Shown one piece after another: positions 55,878-64,000 of a stretch of DNA of 64,000 nucleotides. Source of the DNA: Alphaproteobacteria bacterium (GTDB taxonomy: Bacteria; Pseudomonadota; Alphaproteobacteria; Caulobacterales; Aquidulcibacteraceae); NCBI GenBank assembly GCA_018969015.1, contig JAGWZE010000020.1, forward strand, positions 1-64,000, written 5' to 3'. Numbering within the stretch: the stretch's first letter is position 1; each line of letters begins with the position of its first letter. Position numbers and translations under genes: made by a program. The notes beneath the pieces are model-generated. The model ran no database searches. It worked only from the letters and a program-made list of their open reading frames with translations, and had not been told where the DNA came from.

Positions 55878-56755
55878 GCACCCTCCGCTCCGTCTGCCTC
55901 GCCGCCCTCAGCGCGGCGCTCGCTTTTGCCGCCGCCGCCCAGACCCCGGCCCAGCGCGACCCGACCGCCGGCGTCCCGCCGACCGCGTTCGCCGCGGGCG
56001 AAGTCGCGTGGCTGCCGAAAGAGGCCGCCCGCCAGCAGGCGATGCTCGCCGCCGCCCTCGACAAGCTTGCGCCCCAGCGCCCCGGCGTGCGCGACGTCTA
56101 CGTGCTCTCCGCCGGCCTCTGGAGCGATCCGGTGTTCGCCAACGAGGCCACCAAGGCCGGCGACATCCTGCGCAAGCGCTACAAGGCCGACGGGCGCACT
56201 GTTGTTCTCGCCAACACCGAGCCGTCGGCGCCGTTGACGATCCCGGCCGCTTCGCCCGGCGCCATCACCGCCGCGCTCGGCCGCATCGCCCAGAAGATGG
56301 ATCCCAAAGAGGACGTCCTGCTCGTGTTCCTCACCTCGCACGGGGACAAGAACGGGGTGGCGGTGTTCGAAAACAACCGCCTGCGCGCCAATCTGTCCCC
56401 GCTGGCGCTGCGCGCCGCGCTCGACGATACGGGCGTCACGAACCGCATCGTCATCATCTCGGCGTGCCACGGCGGCGTGTTCATTCCTGCGCTGCAATCC
56501 CCGACGACCGTCGTCGCCACCGCGGCGTCGAGCGAAAAGACCTCGTTCGGCTGCCAGCCCGAAAACGAATGGACCTATTTCGGCGACGCGCTCTTCAACC
56601 AGTCGATGAGCCGCGGGCGCGGGCTGATCCAGGCGTTCGCGGAGGCGAAGGCGTATGTCTCGATGTGGGAGACGCGGGATCGCCTGATCCCGTCCGAGCC
56701 GCAATTGTCGGTCGGCGCACAAGCCGCGCCGATCCTGGCGCAGATCGAGAAATGA
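55868..56755 (+). CDS. Secreted C13 (legumain-like) cysteine peptidase
   Basis: 295-residue exported protein. A signal peptide (about residues 1-24, cleavage after AAAAQ region) precedes a caspase/legumain-like domain with strand LLVFLTSHGDKNG and strand RIVIISACHGG. The catalytic pair is H158 and C200, the usual C13 spacing. C13 peptidases cleave after Asn or Asp. Periplasmic location is inferred from the signal. GTG 55868 and ATG 55871 are both possible, and a perfect palindrome overlaps them. No substrate or inhibitor gene is adjacent; a TetR gene converges on it. Confidence 0.85.
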   Translation: MMTRTLRSVCLAALSAALAFAAAAQTPAQRDPTAGVPPTAFAAGEVAWLPKEAARQQAMLAAALDKLAPQRPGVRDVYVLSAGLWSDPVFANEATKAGDILRKRYKADGRTVVLANTEPSAPLTIPAASPGAITAALGRIAQKMDPKEDVLLVFLTSHGDKNGVAVFENNRLRANLSPLALRAALDDTGVTNRIVIISACHGGVFIPALQSPTTVVATAASSEKTSFGCQPENEWTYFGDALFNQSMSRGRGLIQAFAEAKAYVSMWETRDRLIPSEPQLSVGAQAAPILAQIEK

Positions 56756-56783
56756 GCGCGCCGCCCCGAACGGGGGCGGGCGG

Positions 56784-57335
56784 TCAGATGAGTTGCGCGA
56801 TGCGATCCTGGATGCCGGCGAGCACCTCTTCGCGCGCGGCTTTCGTGACACAGCCGCTGCGGAAGCCCGCGAAATAGGCCTCCCTGACCGCGCGGATCTC
56901 TGCCGAGTCTCCGGTCTGGCCGCTCGCGGTCAGCGAGGCGCGTATGGCTTCGTCGCGCGGGCGGAAAACTTCGGCGACGCGCGCCTCGTCCGCCGGCGAC
57001 CACCACCACGACAGCGCCATCAGATCGCGGATGATGTGGCTGATCGCCCAATCGGCCGTGAAGAACATCTCCAAGACATCGGCGAGCGCGGTGGGTGGCG
57101 TGGCGGCCAGGCGCGCCGCGAGGTCAGCGTTGACGGCGTCCAGGCGCCGCAGCGCCGCTTCGAACACGAGCTCATTTTTCGAGTTGAAATACTGAATGAT
57201 GAGCGAGGCCGAGACGCCGGCCACGCGGGCCACGTCGCGGATCTGGAAGTCCTGGGCCGAATTCCGATCGAGGAGGCTCTGGGTCGAGAGCAGGATGCGC
57301 TCGCGCGTTTCCTGTCGACTACGGATGATGCGCAC
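56784..57335 (-). CDS. TetR-family regulator, copy A
   Basis: 183-residue regulator. The N-terminal helix-turn-helix reads ILLSTQSLLDRN, IRDVARVAGVSASLIIQYFNSK; the ligand domain has LMALSWWWSPADE. GTG 57335 follows GGAG about eight bases upstream; an upstream GTG at 57377 lacks such a site. It equals copy B (57509-58060) in length and in the motif order SxLVxQYFxSK, then SWWW, so the two are paralogues. Ligand and target unknown; the adjacent C13 peptidase gene converges on it. Confidence 0.85.
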   Translation of the reverse strand: MRIIRSRQETRERILLSTQSLLDRNSAQDFQIRDVARVAGVSASLIIQYFNSKNELVFEAALRRLDAVNADLAARLAATPPTALADVLEMFFTADWAISHIIRDLMALSWWWSPADEARVAEVFRPRDEAIRASLTASGQTGDSAEIRAVREAYFAGFRSGCVTKAAREEVLAGIQDRIAQLI

Positions 57336-57508
57336 GGACTTCTCCAAAACCGCGCGCCGATCGCAGTTGAACGTCACGGTTGAGTCCGCGTAAGGCTGAA
57401 CGGATGCAGTTCAAACGGTTTTTTGGGGCAAAGCCCCCGCATTTTCGTGAACAAATTAAAGTAATTACGCTCGGCCCCAAATGTGCTCTCGCGATGCGCA
57501 GCACTTTC

Positions 57509-58060
57509 TCAAAATTCAGGCGCAGCTGTCTTTGGTTCGAGTACGGCAATTACCCCAGTCGTCATCGATGCGAGGCAGTCGTGAATGCTCTTTGTTTCGA
57601 TGAGGCACTTACGTAGTCCTTCGAAGTATGCGGAAAGCGCAGCTTCGACTTGACCGGAAGGTGCGGCGGGACAGGCAGCGCGCAACGCCTTTCGCCGTGG
57701 CTCCAGCGCGGCCTGGAACGCGGTTTCCGCCTCCTTGGGCCACCACCAGGATTGCCGGAGAACTTCCCGAACGAGCGACGCGTTGGCGGCGTCGGCCTCC
57801 AACATCGCGGCCACCACGGCCTTCGGATCGCTCGGCGGCGGCGGCGGCGAGAACTCCGCCATCCGTCGCAGGCCGACATCGAGCACGAGCGCGTCTTTTG
57901 ACAGGAAATACTGCACGACCAGCGACGCCGAGACGCCCGCATGGGCCGCGACTTCGCGCACTTTGAGCTCGCGCGCGGACCGGGCGGACAACAGGTCTTC
58001 TGCCGCCGCGAGGATCCGCTCGCGCGTTCGGACCCGGTCCCGCATCTGATCTTCGCTCAC
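57509..58060 (-). CDS. TetR-family regulator, copy B
   Basis: 183-residue regulator with the helix-turn-helix ILAAAEDLLSARSARELKVREVAAHAGVSAS split over two helices, LVVQYFLSK, and the ligand-domain motif RQSWWWPKEA that mirrors copy A. GTG 58060 follows GGAGGG closely. It is upstream of copy A on the same strand with a 173-base gap, so both could be made from one region. That gap holds TTGAAC/GTTCAA-like half-sites and a GGGGC hairpin (57425-57437), possible operator or terminator elements. Confidence 0.85.
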   Translation of the reverse strand: MSEDQMRDRVRTRERILAAAEDLLSARSARELKVREVAAHAGVSASLVVQYFLSKDALVLDVGLRRMAEFSPPPPPSDPKAVVAAMLEADAANASLVREVLRQSWWWPKEAETAFQAALEPRRKALRAACPAAPSGQVEAALSAYFEGLRKCLIETKSIHDCLASMTTGVIAVLEPKTAAPEF

Positions 58061-58167
58061 CCATTCCCTCCGCGGGCGGCGAGGACATGCCGCCGCGGCA
58101 TCGGGCATAGGGGCCGTTCAGATGGCCTTATACTTATTTACTCAGCGCTTCAGCTTTACTTGGGGCC

Positions 58168-58674
58168 TCAGCGGTCCTGCACGCCGGCATGGACGAGGCC
58201 CAGCGGCGCCGCCGTGGTGCGCTTGGCGACGCGGATGACGATGCGGGACTGCACGTCCGAGACGAGGCCAAGGCTCAGGATCTTGTCCCGCAGGAAATCG
58301 TCGTAGGCGTGCATGTCGGTCGTCACCACGCGCAGCATGTAGTCGACCGCGCCGGTGACGGTCGCGCAGTCGACGACCTCCGGCCAATGCGTTACGGCGG
58401 CTTCGAAGCGTTCGAGGTTTTCGCGCGTCGGCAATTGCAGCTTCACGCTGGCGATCACCTCGAACGTCAGGCCCAGCCGCTCGCGGTCGAGCAGGGTGAC
58501 GCGCCCGGTGATGACGCCCAGCTCCTCGAGCCTCTTGATCCGGCGCCAGCACGGCGAGGACGACAGGCCGACCCGATCGGCGATTTCCGCGACCGACAGC
58601 GCGGCGTCGGCCTGGATCAGGTCGAGAATCTTGGCGTCGACCGAGTCGAGATCGAGGGGCGGCTTCGTGGACAA
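58168..58674 (-). CDS. Lrp/AsnC-family transcriptional regulator
   Basis: 168-residue regulator: N-terminal helix-turn-helix (LDSVDAKILDLIQADAALS, then EIADRVGLSSSPCWRRIKRL) and a C-terminal RAM (ligand) domain (GAVDYMLRVVTTDMHAYDDFL). The start appears to be TTG at 58674, with GGGGA about six bases upstream. It is divergent from the indolepyruvate oxidoreductase gene, the classic layout for an Lrp-type activator or repressor of amino-acid catabolism controlled by its substrate. Confidence 0.92.
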   Translation of the reverse strand: MSTKPPLDLDSVDAKILDLIQADAALSVAEIADRVGLSSSPCWRRIKRLEELGVITGRVTLLDRERLGLTFEVIASVKLQLPTRENLERFEAAVTHWPEVVDCATVTGAVDYMLRVVTTDMHAYDDFLRDKILSLGLVSDVQSRIVIRVAKRTTAAPLGLVHAGVQDR

Positions 58675-58856
58675 ATTATTTCCCCGCGCGGCATGAAAAC
58701 TTCATTCGCATGCCCCGTATTCTGGGGTAGGCGGGCAAAAAAGGCAAACAATTTCGAGCGGAATGGGGCAAATTCTTGCGCGGAACGCCGCGGGCTGGTC
58801 GCGCGGCGGCCGGGCTGTCTCGTCGCCTTCCGGGCGGCGGCGCGCGTGGAGGCGAC
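58675..58856. promoter_or_regulatory. Divergent regulatory region of lrp and the oxidoreductase
   Basis: 182 bases separate two divergent starts. It contains an imperfect inverted repeat from 58691 (GCATGAA) to 58713 (TTCGCATGC), and CCCC-gtattct-GGGG (58713-58727), AT-rich spots near 58674-58681 and 58735-58755. These are plausible Lrp-type binding sites and promoters; nothing more precise can be read. Confidence 0.4.
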
Positions 58857-61800
58857 ATGAGTAAGCGGATCGTTTCGCTCGAAGACAAGTACGGTCTGCT
58901 CGAGGGGCGCGTTTTCGCCACCGGAATCCAGGCGCTCGTGCGCCTTCCGCTCGATCAGAAGCGGCTCGATGCGCGCCGCGGCCTCAACACCGCCGGCTTC
59001 ATCAGCGGCTATCGCGGCTCCCCGCTCGGCGGCTACGACCAGCAGCTGCTGCGCGCCAAGAAATTCCTCGACGCGCACGACATCTCGTTCTGGGAAGGCC
59101 TCAACGAGGACCTCGGCGCCACGGCCGTATGGGGCTCGCAGCAGGTCGGTCTGTTCCCCGGCGCCAAGTTCGATGGCGTGTTCGGGCTCTGGTACGGCAA
59201 GGCGCCCGGCGTCGACCGGACCGGCGACGTCTTCAAGCACGCCAACTTCGCCGGCGTCGCGCGCCACGGCGGCGTCCTCGCGATCGCCGGCGACGACCAC
59301 GCCTGCAAAAGCTCGACGCTCCCGTCGCAATCGGAGTTCGCGTTCCAGGATGCGGAAATGCCGGTCCTGTCGCCGGCGAGCGTGCAGGACGTGCTGGACA
59401 TGGGTCTGCTCGGCCTCGCGATGAGCCGCTACTCCGGCGCTTGGGTCGGCATGATCGCGCTCGCCGACACGATGGACAGCGGCGCCGTGATCGACATCGG
59501 CCTCGATCGCCTCGACATCGTCGATCCGAGCGCGCCGCTCGACGTGCATATCCGTCCCGGCGACAAGCCGATGGACAAGGAGGCGCGCCTGCGTCTCCTC
59601 AAACTTCCGGCCGCGCAGGCCTTCGCGCGCGCGAACCACATCGACAAGGTGGTGCTCGGCGCGCCGCGCCCGCGTCTCGGCGTCATCACCACCGGGCAGG
59701 CCACGCGCGACGTGCTCGAGGCGCTGGACTGTCTGGGGCTTTCGCCGGAGCGCGCCGCCGCCGCCGGGCTTGCCGTGTTCAAGGTCGGCATGCCGTGGCC
59801 GCTCGAGCCGCAGGCCGTGCGCGCGTTCTGCGACGGCCTGGAGGAGGTGATCGTCGTCGAGCACAAGCGCGACCTCGTCGAGCATCAGCTCAAGGCGGTG
59901 CTGTACGATCTGCCCGATGCGCGCCGTCCGCGAATCGTCGGCAAGCGCGACGAGGCCGGCGCGCCGCTCTTGTCGCAGCTCGGCGGCCTGCCGATCCCGG
60001 TGATCGCGCAGACGATCCATGATCGTCTGCCTGCGGAGCATCGGCCGGAGCAGGCGCGGCAGTATTTCGCGCGCGTGCAATCGAGCATCGACGCGGCGAA
60101 GGCGCTCGAAGCCAACGTGCACCGCAAGGCGCATTTCTGCTCGGGCTGCCCGCACAACACCTCGACGGTCGTGCCGGAAGGCTCGCGCGCGCTCGCCGGC
60201 ATCGGCTGCCACTACATGGCGACGTTCATCGGTCGCGCCGACATGACCTCGCAGATGGGCGGCGAAGGCCTTGCCTGGGTCGGCCAGGCGCCGTTCACGA
60301 CCGAGAAGCACGTGTTCGTCAATCTCGGCGACGGCACCTATTCGCACTCCGGGTCGCTTGCGATCCGCGCGGCCGTGTCGTCGGGCGTGAACGTCACCTA
60401 CAAGATCCTCTACAATGGCGCCGTCGCGATGACCGGCGGCCAGGACGTGGAATCCGGACAAACCGTCGCCCAGCTGGTGAACCAGCTGCGGGGCGAGGGC
60501 GTCGCGGAAGTGGTCGTCGTGGCCGACGATCCCGAGCGCCATGTGCAGTCCGGCGAGATCGGCCCGCTCGTGAAGATCTATGGCCGCGAACGTCTCGGCG
60601 AGGTGCAGACGCGCCTGCGCGACGTGCCGGGCGTCACCGTCATCATCTACGACCAGGTCTGCGCCACCGAGCGCCGCCGCAAGGTGAAGCGCGGCCTCGC
60701 CAAGCCCGCGACCAAACGCGCCTTCATCAACACCGCGGTCTGCGAAGGCTGCGGCGACTGCTCCGTGCAATCGAACTGCCTCTCGGTCGAGCCCGTCGAA
60801 ACGGAGCTCGGCGTGAAGCGGCGCGTGAACCAGTCGACGTGCAACCAGGACACGCGCTGCGTCGACGGGTTCTGCCCCAGCTTCGTCACCGTGGACGGCG
60901 CCACCAACGCGCAGCGCACGCGCACGCGGCCGACATTCGACGCCGCAAATCTTCCGGAGCCTGCGCTTCCCGATCTCGCTGCGCCGTGGAGCATCATCTT
61001 CACGGGCGTCGGCGGCACCGGCGTCACCACCGTCGCGGCGATCCTTGGCATGGCCGCGCACATCGACGGCAAGGCCGCGACCACGCTCGACATGACGGGC
61101 CTCGCGCAGAAGGGCGGGCCGGTGGTGTCGCACGTGCGCATCGCGCGCGATCCCGCCGACATCCGCTCCGGCCGCACGCCAACGGCGAGCGCGAGCGCGC
61201 TCTTGGCGGGCGATCTCATCGTCGCTGCGAGCGCGGAGGCGCTGCCGCTGTTCGATCCGGCCCGCACGCGCGCCGTCGCCAATCAGGACGTCGCGCCGAC
61301 CTCGGAATTCATCGTCGATCGCACGGCGCGCTTCGAGCCGGCGCACCTGCGCCGCAAGCTCGCCAAGGCCGTCGCGGATCTCGCCGGCGTCGACGCCGAA
61401 GGCCTTTCGGAGCGCTATTTCTTCGATCAGGTGTTCGCCAACATGATCATGCTCGGCTTCGCGTGGGGCAAGGGGCTCGTGCCCGTCGCGCGCGACGCCA
61501 TCGTTGCCGCGATCGAGCTCAACGGCGCGGCCGTGAAGGACAACCTCGCGGCCTTCGATCTCGGCCGCACCGCCGCGCTGGCGCCGGACCGTATCGAGAG
61601 CGCGCCCGCGCGCCCCGCGCCGGCCGAGCTCACGCTCGACGCGTTGATCGCCGATCGCACCGCGCGTCTCGAAGCGTATCAAGACGCCGCGTACGCCGCC
61701 CGCTACCGCGCCCTCGTCGACCACGTGCGCACGCGGGAAAGCGCAGCCGGCCTCGGCGATCGCCTCACGCGCGCCGTCGCGCGCAACGCCTACAAGCTCA

Positions 61801-62327
61801 TGGCCTACAAGGACGAGTACGAGGTTGCGCGGCTCTATACCGATGGCGCGTGGGAAAAGGCGATGAAGGAGACGTTCGCGGGTGACTACAAGCTCGCGTT
61901 CCACCTCGCGCCGCCGTTGTTCGCGCCGCGCGATCCGGTCACCGGTCTGCCGCGCAAGATCAAGATGGGCCGCTGGACGTTTACCGCCTTCACGGTGCTG
62001 GCGAAGCTCAAGGGCCTGCGCGGCACCTGGGCCGACGTGTTCGGCCGCACGGAAGAGCGCGCGATGGAGCGGCGCCTGCGCGACGCGTACGAGGCCGACA
62101 TGCGCGCGCTCGCCGATCGTCTTGCGCCCGGCTTTGCGGCGCACGATCTCGCCGTGCGCCTCGCCGACATCCCCGACATGATCCGCGGGTTCGGTCACGT
62201 GAAGCTCGCGTCGGTCGAGAAGGCTGCGGCGGAAGCCGCGTCGCTGAAGACCGCGTTGGAGGAGGCCGGACGTCACGGCGTCGTTGCGGCCACGGGCGCG
62301 ACGCTGGCGCCGGCGGCGGCGGAGTAG
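58857..62327 (+). CDS. Indolepyruvate ferredoxin oxidoreductase, fused alpha-beta
   Basis: 1156-residue thiamine-diphosphate enzyme that oxidatively decarboxylates aryl or branched 2-oxo acids to acyl-CoA, passing electrons to ferredoxin. The N-terminal pyrimidine-binding domain has SGYRGSPLGGYD; the TPP/PP region has CSGCPHNTS and GGEGLAWVG with NLGDGTYSHSG; an iron-sulfur region with EGCGDCSVQSNC and CNQDTRC, then the gamma domain with FTGVGGTGVTT. The length fits the fused form. ATG 58857 follows GGAGG. Probably used in aromatic amino-acid breakdown under the neighbouring Lrp. Confidence 0.94.
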   Translation: MSKRIVSLEDKYGLLEGRVFATGIQALVRLPLDQKRLDARRGLNTAGFISGYRGSPLGGYDQQLLRAKKFLDAHDISFWEGLNEDLGATAVWGSQQVGLFPGAKFDGVFGLWYGKAPGVDRTGDVFKHANFAGVARHGGVLAIAGDDHACKSSTLPSQSEFAFQDAEMPVLSPASVQDVLDMGLLGLAMSRYSGAWVGMIALADTMDSGAVIDIGLDRLDIVDPSAPLDVHIRPGDKPMDKEARLRLLKLPAAQAFARANHIDKVVLGAPRPRLGVITTGQATRDVLEALDCLGLSPERAAAAGLAVFKVGMPWPLEPQAVRAFCDGLEEVIVVEHKRDLVEHQLKAVLYDLPDARRPRIVGKRDEAGAPLLSQLGGLPIPVIAQTIHDRLPAEHRPEQARQYFARVQSSIDAAKALEANVHRKAHFCSGCPHNTSTVVPEGSRALAGIGCHYMATFIGRADMTSQMGGEGLAWVGQAPFTTEKHVFVNLGDGTYSHSGSLAIRAAVSSGVNVTYKILYNGAVAMTGGQDVESGQTVAQLVNQLRGEGVAEVVVVADDPERHVQSGEIGPLVKIYGRERLGEVQTRLRDVPGVTVIIYDQVCATERRRKVKRGLAKPATKRAFINTAVCEGCGDCSVQSNCLSVEPVETELGVKRRVNQSTCNQDTRCVDGFCPSFVTVDGATNAQRTRTRPTFDAANLPEPALPDLAAPWSIIFTGVGGTGVTTVAAILGMAAHIDGKAATTLDMTGLAQKGGPVVSHVRIARDPADIRSGRTPTASASALLAGDLIVAASAEALPLFDPARTRAVANQDVAPTSEFIVDRTARFEPAHLRRKLAKAVADLAGVDAEGLSERYFFDQVFANMIMLGFAWGKGLVPVARDAIVAAIELNGAAVKDNLAAFDLGRTAALAPDRIESAPARPAPAELTLDALIADRTARLEAYQDAAYAARYRALVDHVRTRESAAGLGDRLTRAVARNAYKLMAYKDEYEVARLYTDGAWEKAMKETFAGDYKLAFHLAPPLFAPRDPVTGLPRKIKMGRWTFTAFTVLAKLKGLRGTWADVFGRTEERAMERRLRDAYEADMRALADRLAPGFAAHDLAVRLADIPDMIRGFGHVKLASVEKAAAEAASLKTALEEAGRHGVVAATGATLAPAAAE

Positions 62328-62361
62328 GCGAGAGCCGCGCCATAGCGGCGCGGCGGGGACG

Positions 62362-63279
62362 TCAGGCGTCGAGCAGATCGAGCGCGAGGAGCGCCGCGCC
62401 CTTGACGCCCGCGTCGTCGCCGAGGCTTGCGCGCACGATCAGTGTGTCCGCGTCGGCGGCGCTGAATCCCGTATAGCCCGCCATGAGGCGCACGGCTTCG
62501 CGCCGGATCGCGGCGGTGAGGCCCGGCGCCAGCATCACGCCGCCGCCCAGCACGATGCGCTGCGGGCGCAGCATCAGATGCAGCGTCACGCAGGCCTGCG
62601 CCAGATAGTCGGCGGCGAGCGCCCATCCGTCATGTTCGGCGGGCAGATCGGCGAGCGGGCCGAACCGCGCCTCAAGCGCCGGCGCCGACGCCAGCCCCTC
62701 GAGACAGTCGCCGTGGAAGCGGCACACGCCCGCGAAGGCGTCGTCCGCGCGCCGCGCGATGCGGACATGGCCGAACTCCGGGTGGCCCGGCGCGCCGATC
62801 CATGCGTCGTCATGGCGTGCGCCGACGCCGATCCCCGTGCCGATGGTCATATAGGCGGCGGTTCGCGCGCCGCGCGCCGCGCCCCAGCGGGCTTCCGCGC
62901 GCAGTGCGGCGTTGACGTCGGTGTCGAGCGCGAAGGGGACGCCGAGCGCGCGTTCGAGGATCGTGCGCACGGGCGCGCCGGACCATCCCGGTTTCGGCGT
63001 CTCGAGAATTTCGCCGTAGCGGGGCGATGTCGGATCGCGCGCGACGGGGCCGAAGCACGCGACGCCGCCCGCCGCGATCGGGCGGCCAAGGTCCGCCGCG
63101 GCGTCCCGGAAAAAGCGGGCGCAGGAGGCGAGCGCGGACGCGGGATCGGCGCCGGTGGGGACGCGGGTCTGCTCCAGCAGCGTGCCTTCGCGGTCCGCCA
63201 GCGCGCACTTCAGCGTCGTTCCCCCGGCGTCCAGGGCGCAGACCAGAGCCTCATCCATCGTGCGCGCCCACGACGTCAT
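62362..63279 (-). CDS. ROK-family sugar kinase
   Basis: 305-residue kinase with the phosphate-binding loop DAGGTTLKCAL, the GTGIGVG block and the ROK zinc motif spread over HPEFGHVRI and CRFHGDCLEG. Such a zinc site occurs in bacterial fructokinases and related enzymes, so fructokinase is the best guess over glucokinase. The start overlaps the 6-phosphogluconolactonase stop (ATGA); another ATG at 63258 would shorten it by seven residues. The pairing suggests hexose use via the Entner-Doudoroff or pentose-phosphate route. Confidence 0.85.
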   Translation of the reverse strand: MTSWARTMDEALVCALDAGGTTLKCALADREGTLLEQTRVPTGADPASALASCARFFRDAAADLGRPIAAGGVACFGPVARDPTSPRYGEILETPKPGWSGAPVRTILERALGVPFALDTDVNAALRAEARWGAARGARTAAYMTIGTGIGVGARHDDAWIGAPGHPEFGHVRIARRADDAFAGVCRFHGDCLEGLASAPALEARFGPLADLPAEHDGWALAADYLAQACVTLHLMLRPQRIVLGGGVMLAPGLTAAIRREAVRLMAGYTGFSAADADTLIVRASLGDDAGVKGAALLALDLLDA

Positions 63280-63956
63280 GCGGGGAGTGCGCCGTCGTCA
63301 CGCCTGTCCGTCGCGAACCACGCCTGCGTGGCGCGGCCAGCGCGGCGGCGGGCGTCGAGGAGCAGGGCGAGCGGGGACTGCGGCGGCGCCTCGGCGCAGG
63401 CGGCGTCGAACACTGCGCGCTTGGCGTCGCCGCGCGCGGCGATGAAGACCGTCTCGGCGGCGGCGAGCGCCGCCAACGAGAACGTCAGCCGCGGCGCCGG
63501 CGCCTCGGGCGGCAAAGGATCCGGCGTTGCGCGCACGAGGCCCGGCGCGGCCGCATCCAGGCGGCGCGCAGCGCTCATGCCGGGGCCCGCGGAAAAGACC
63601 GACGCCACGTGCCGATCGGCGCCGAAGCCGACCAGGGCGACGTCCGGGCGCGTCGTATCCGGAAGATCAGCGAGATCCTCGACGAATTGGCCCGGCAGCG
63701 CGCGTGCGACGCCGGCGCGGTTCCATAACTCCGCGCGATCCGTCACGCGTTCGTCCGTCACGGTGAGGCGCACGCGCGCCCAATCCACACGCGGCGCAAG
63801 ATGCGGCAGGACGGGCGCCGGCGTCGTTCCGCCTGCGACGGCGAGGAGGATCCGCGCATGCCCGCCGCGGGCCTGGAGGGCGGCTTCGATCGCCGTGGCG
63901 AGCGCAGCGGCGAGCCCTTCGGCCCAGTCCCGATCGTTGCGCGTCTCGATCTGCAT
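63276..63956 (-). CDS. pgl: 6-phosphogluconolactonase
   Basis: 226-residue lactonase of the DevB/NagB-like fold: LLAVAGGTTPAPVLPHL, VTDERVTDRAELWN, and a C-terminal FIAARGDAKRAV match the family. The catalytic loop reads GFGADRHVASVF, where the usual form is GMGxDGHTASLF, so Gly before His is Arg and Thr is Val. That is an unusual change at the active site. Coupled by ATGA overlap to the ROK kinase. Glucose-6-phosphate dehydrogenase would be expected upstream, beyond the window. Confidence 0.85.
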   Translation of the reverse strand: MQIETRNDRDWAEGLAAALATAIEAALQARGGHARILLAVAGGTTPAPVLPHLAPRVDWARVRLTVTDERVTDRAELWNRAGVARALPGQFVEDLADLPDTTRPDVALVGFGADRHVASVFSAGPGMSAARRLDAAAPGLVRATPDPLPPEAPAPRLTFSLAALAAAETVFIAARGDAKRAVFDAACAEAPPQSPLALLLDARRRAGRATQAWFATDRRDDGALPA

Positions 63957-64000
63957 GGCGTCTCCGAATGTCGCGCCGGCGCGGCGCGCGCTCAGCCCGC
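63957..64000. other. Short tail of window, nothing called
   Basis: 44 bases upstream of pgl. Probably the end or spacer of a further upstream gene, but too short to judge. Confidence 0.3.

Noticed and set aside
57425-57437. GGGGC-AAA-GCCCC hairpin as an intrinsic terminator for TetR copy B
   Set aside because: On the minus strand the hairpin is followed by A residues, not T; on the plus strand no gene ends there.
58617-62276. A very long open frame antisense to the indolepyruvate oxidoreductase
   Set aside because: High GC leaves few stops on the reverse strand; the sense protein has clear family motifs and the antisense product has none. Similar long antisense frames over murC-DUF885 and ligA were dismissed for the same reason.

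Overview
This 64 kb window is very GC-rich, densely coding bacterial chromosome with no rRNA, tRNA, phage, insertion sequence or CRISPR visible. Gene content and order point to an alphaproteobacterium: a complete-looking division and cell-wall (dcw) cluster with the alphaproteobacterial FtsZ C-terminal peptide, a fused indolepyruvate ferredoxin oxidoreductase next to an Lrp regulator, a DnaX that has lost most zinc cysteines, short DUF465, DUF4142, PAS_5-like and DUF2332 proteins, and TTAA-N7-TTAA sites resembling CtrA boxes. I cannot fix the order or family.

Region 1 (1-20262): ftsI-murE-murF-mraY-murD-ftsW-murG, a DUF885 peptidase-like lipoprotein, murC-murB, an inverted pair of small membrane genes (one a TIR-like protein with a tail anchor), then ddl-ftsQ-ftsA-ftsZ-lpxC. 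Most steps overlap by about 4 bases (GTGA or ATGA), so translational coupling is likely. The products make UDP-MurNAc-pentapeptide and lipid II, build the divisome and begin lipid A synthesis.

Region 2 (20284-28932): an XRE regulator with a five-unit GSN repeat, bamD (outer-membrane assembly), ligA, a hemerythrin protein, the dnaX-ybaB-recR operon on the minus strand, the SRP RNA gene on the minus strand, and def.

Region 3 (28933-44894): mostly accessory or housekeeping singletons: a beta-lactamase-fold hydrolase, a DUF2235 hydrolase, an orphan soluble CapD/WbpM-like sugar dehydratase, DUF4142 and glycine-zipper lipoproteins, a TspO-like protein, a two-gene NHEJ operon (ku-ligD), a lone receiver domain, a diacylglycerol kinase/metallophosphoesterase pair, phoH with a possible upstream ORF, a gamma-carbonic anhydrase, and GYF and PilZ proteins.

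Region 4 (45056-64000): a GMC oxidoreductase, purD, xseA, a 749-base gene-free stretch holding palindromic repeats and a candidate structured RNA with a strong intrinsic terminator, thiolase, DODA-type dioxygenase, DUF2332, DUF3754, a secreted C13 (legumain-like) peptidase whose start codon lies in a perfect 20-base palindrome, two paralogous TetR regulators, Lrp plus indolepyruvate oxidoreductase, and a ROK kinase/6-phosphogluconolactonase pair.

The items most worth a second look are the candidate RNA at 50829-51210, the TIR-like protein with Gln at the catalytic-Glu position inside the dcw cluster, the palindrome over the C13 peptidase start, the CtrA-like boxes, and three families of intergenic palindromic repeats.
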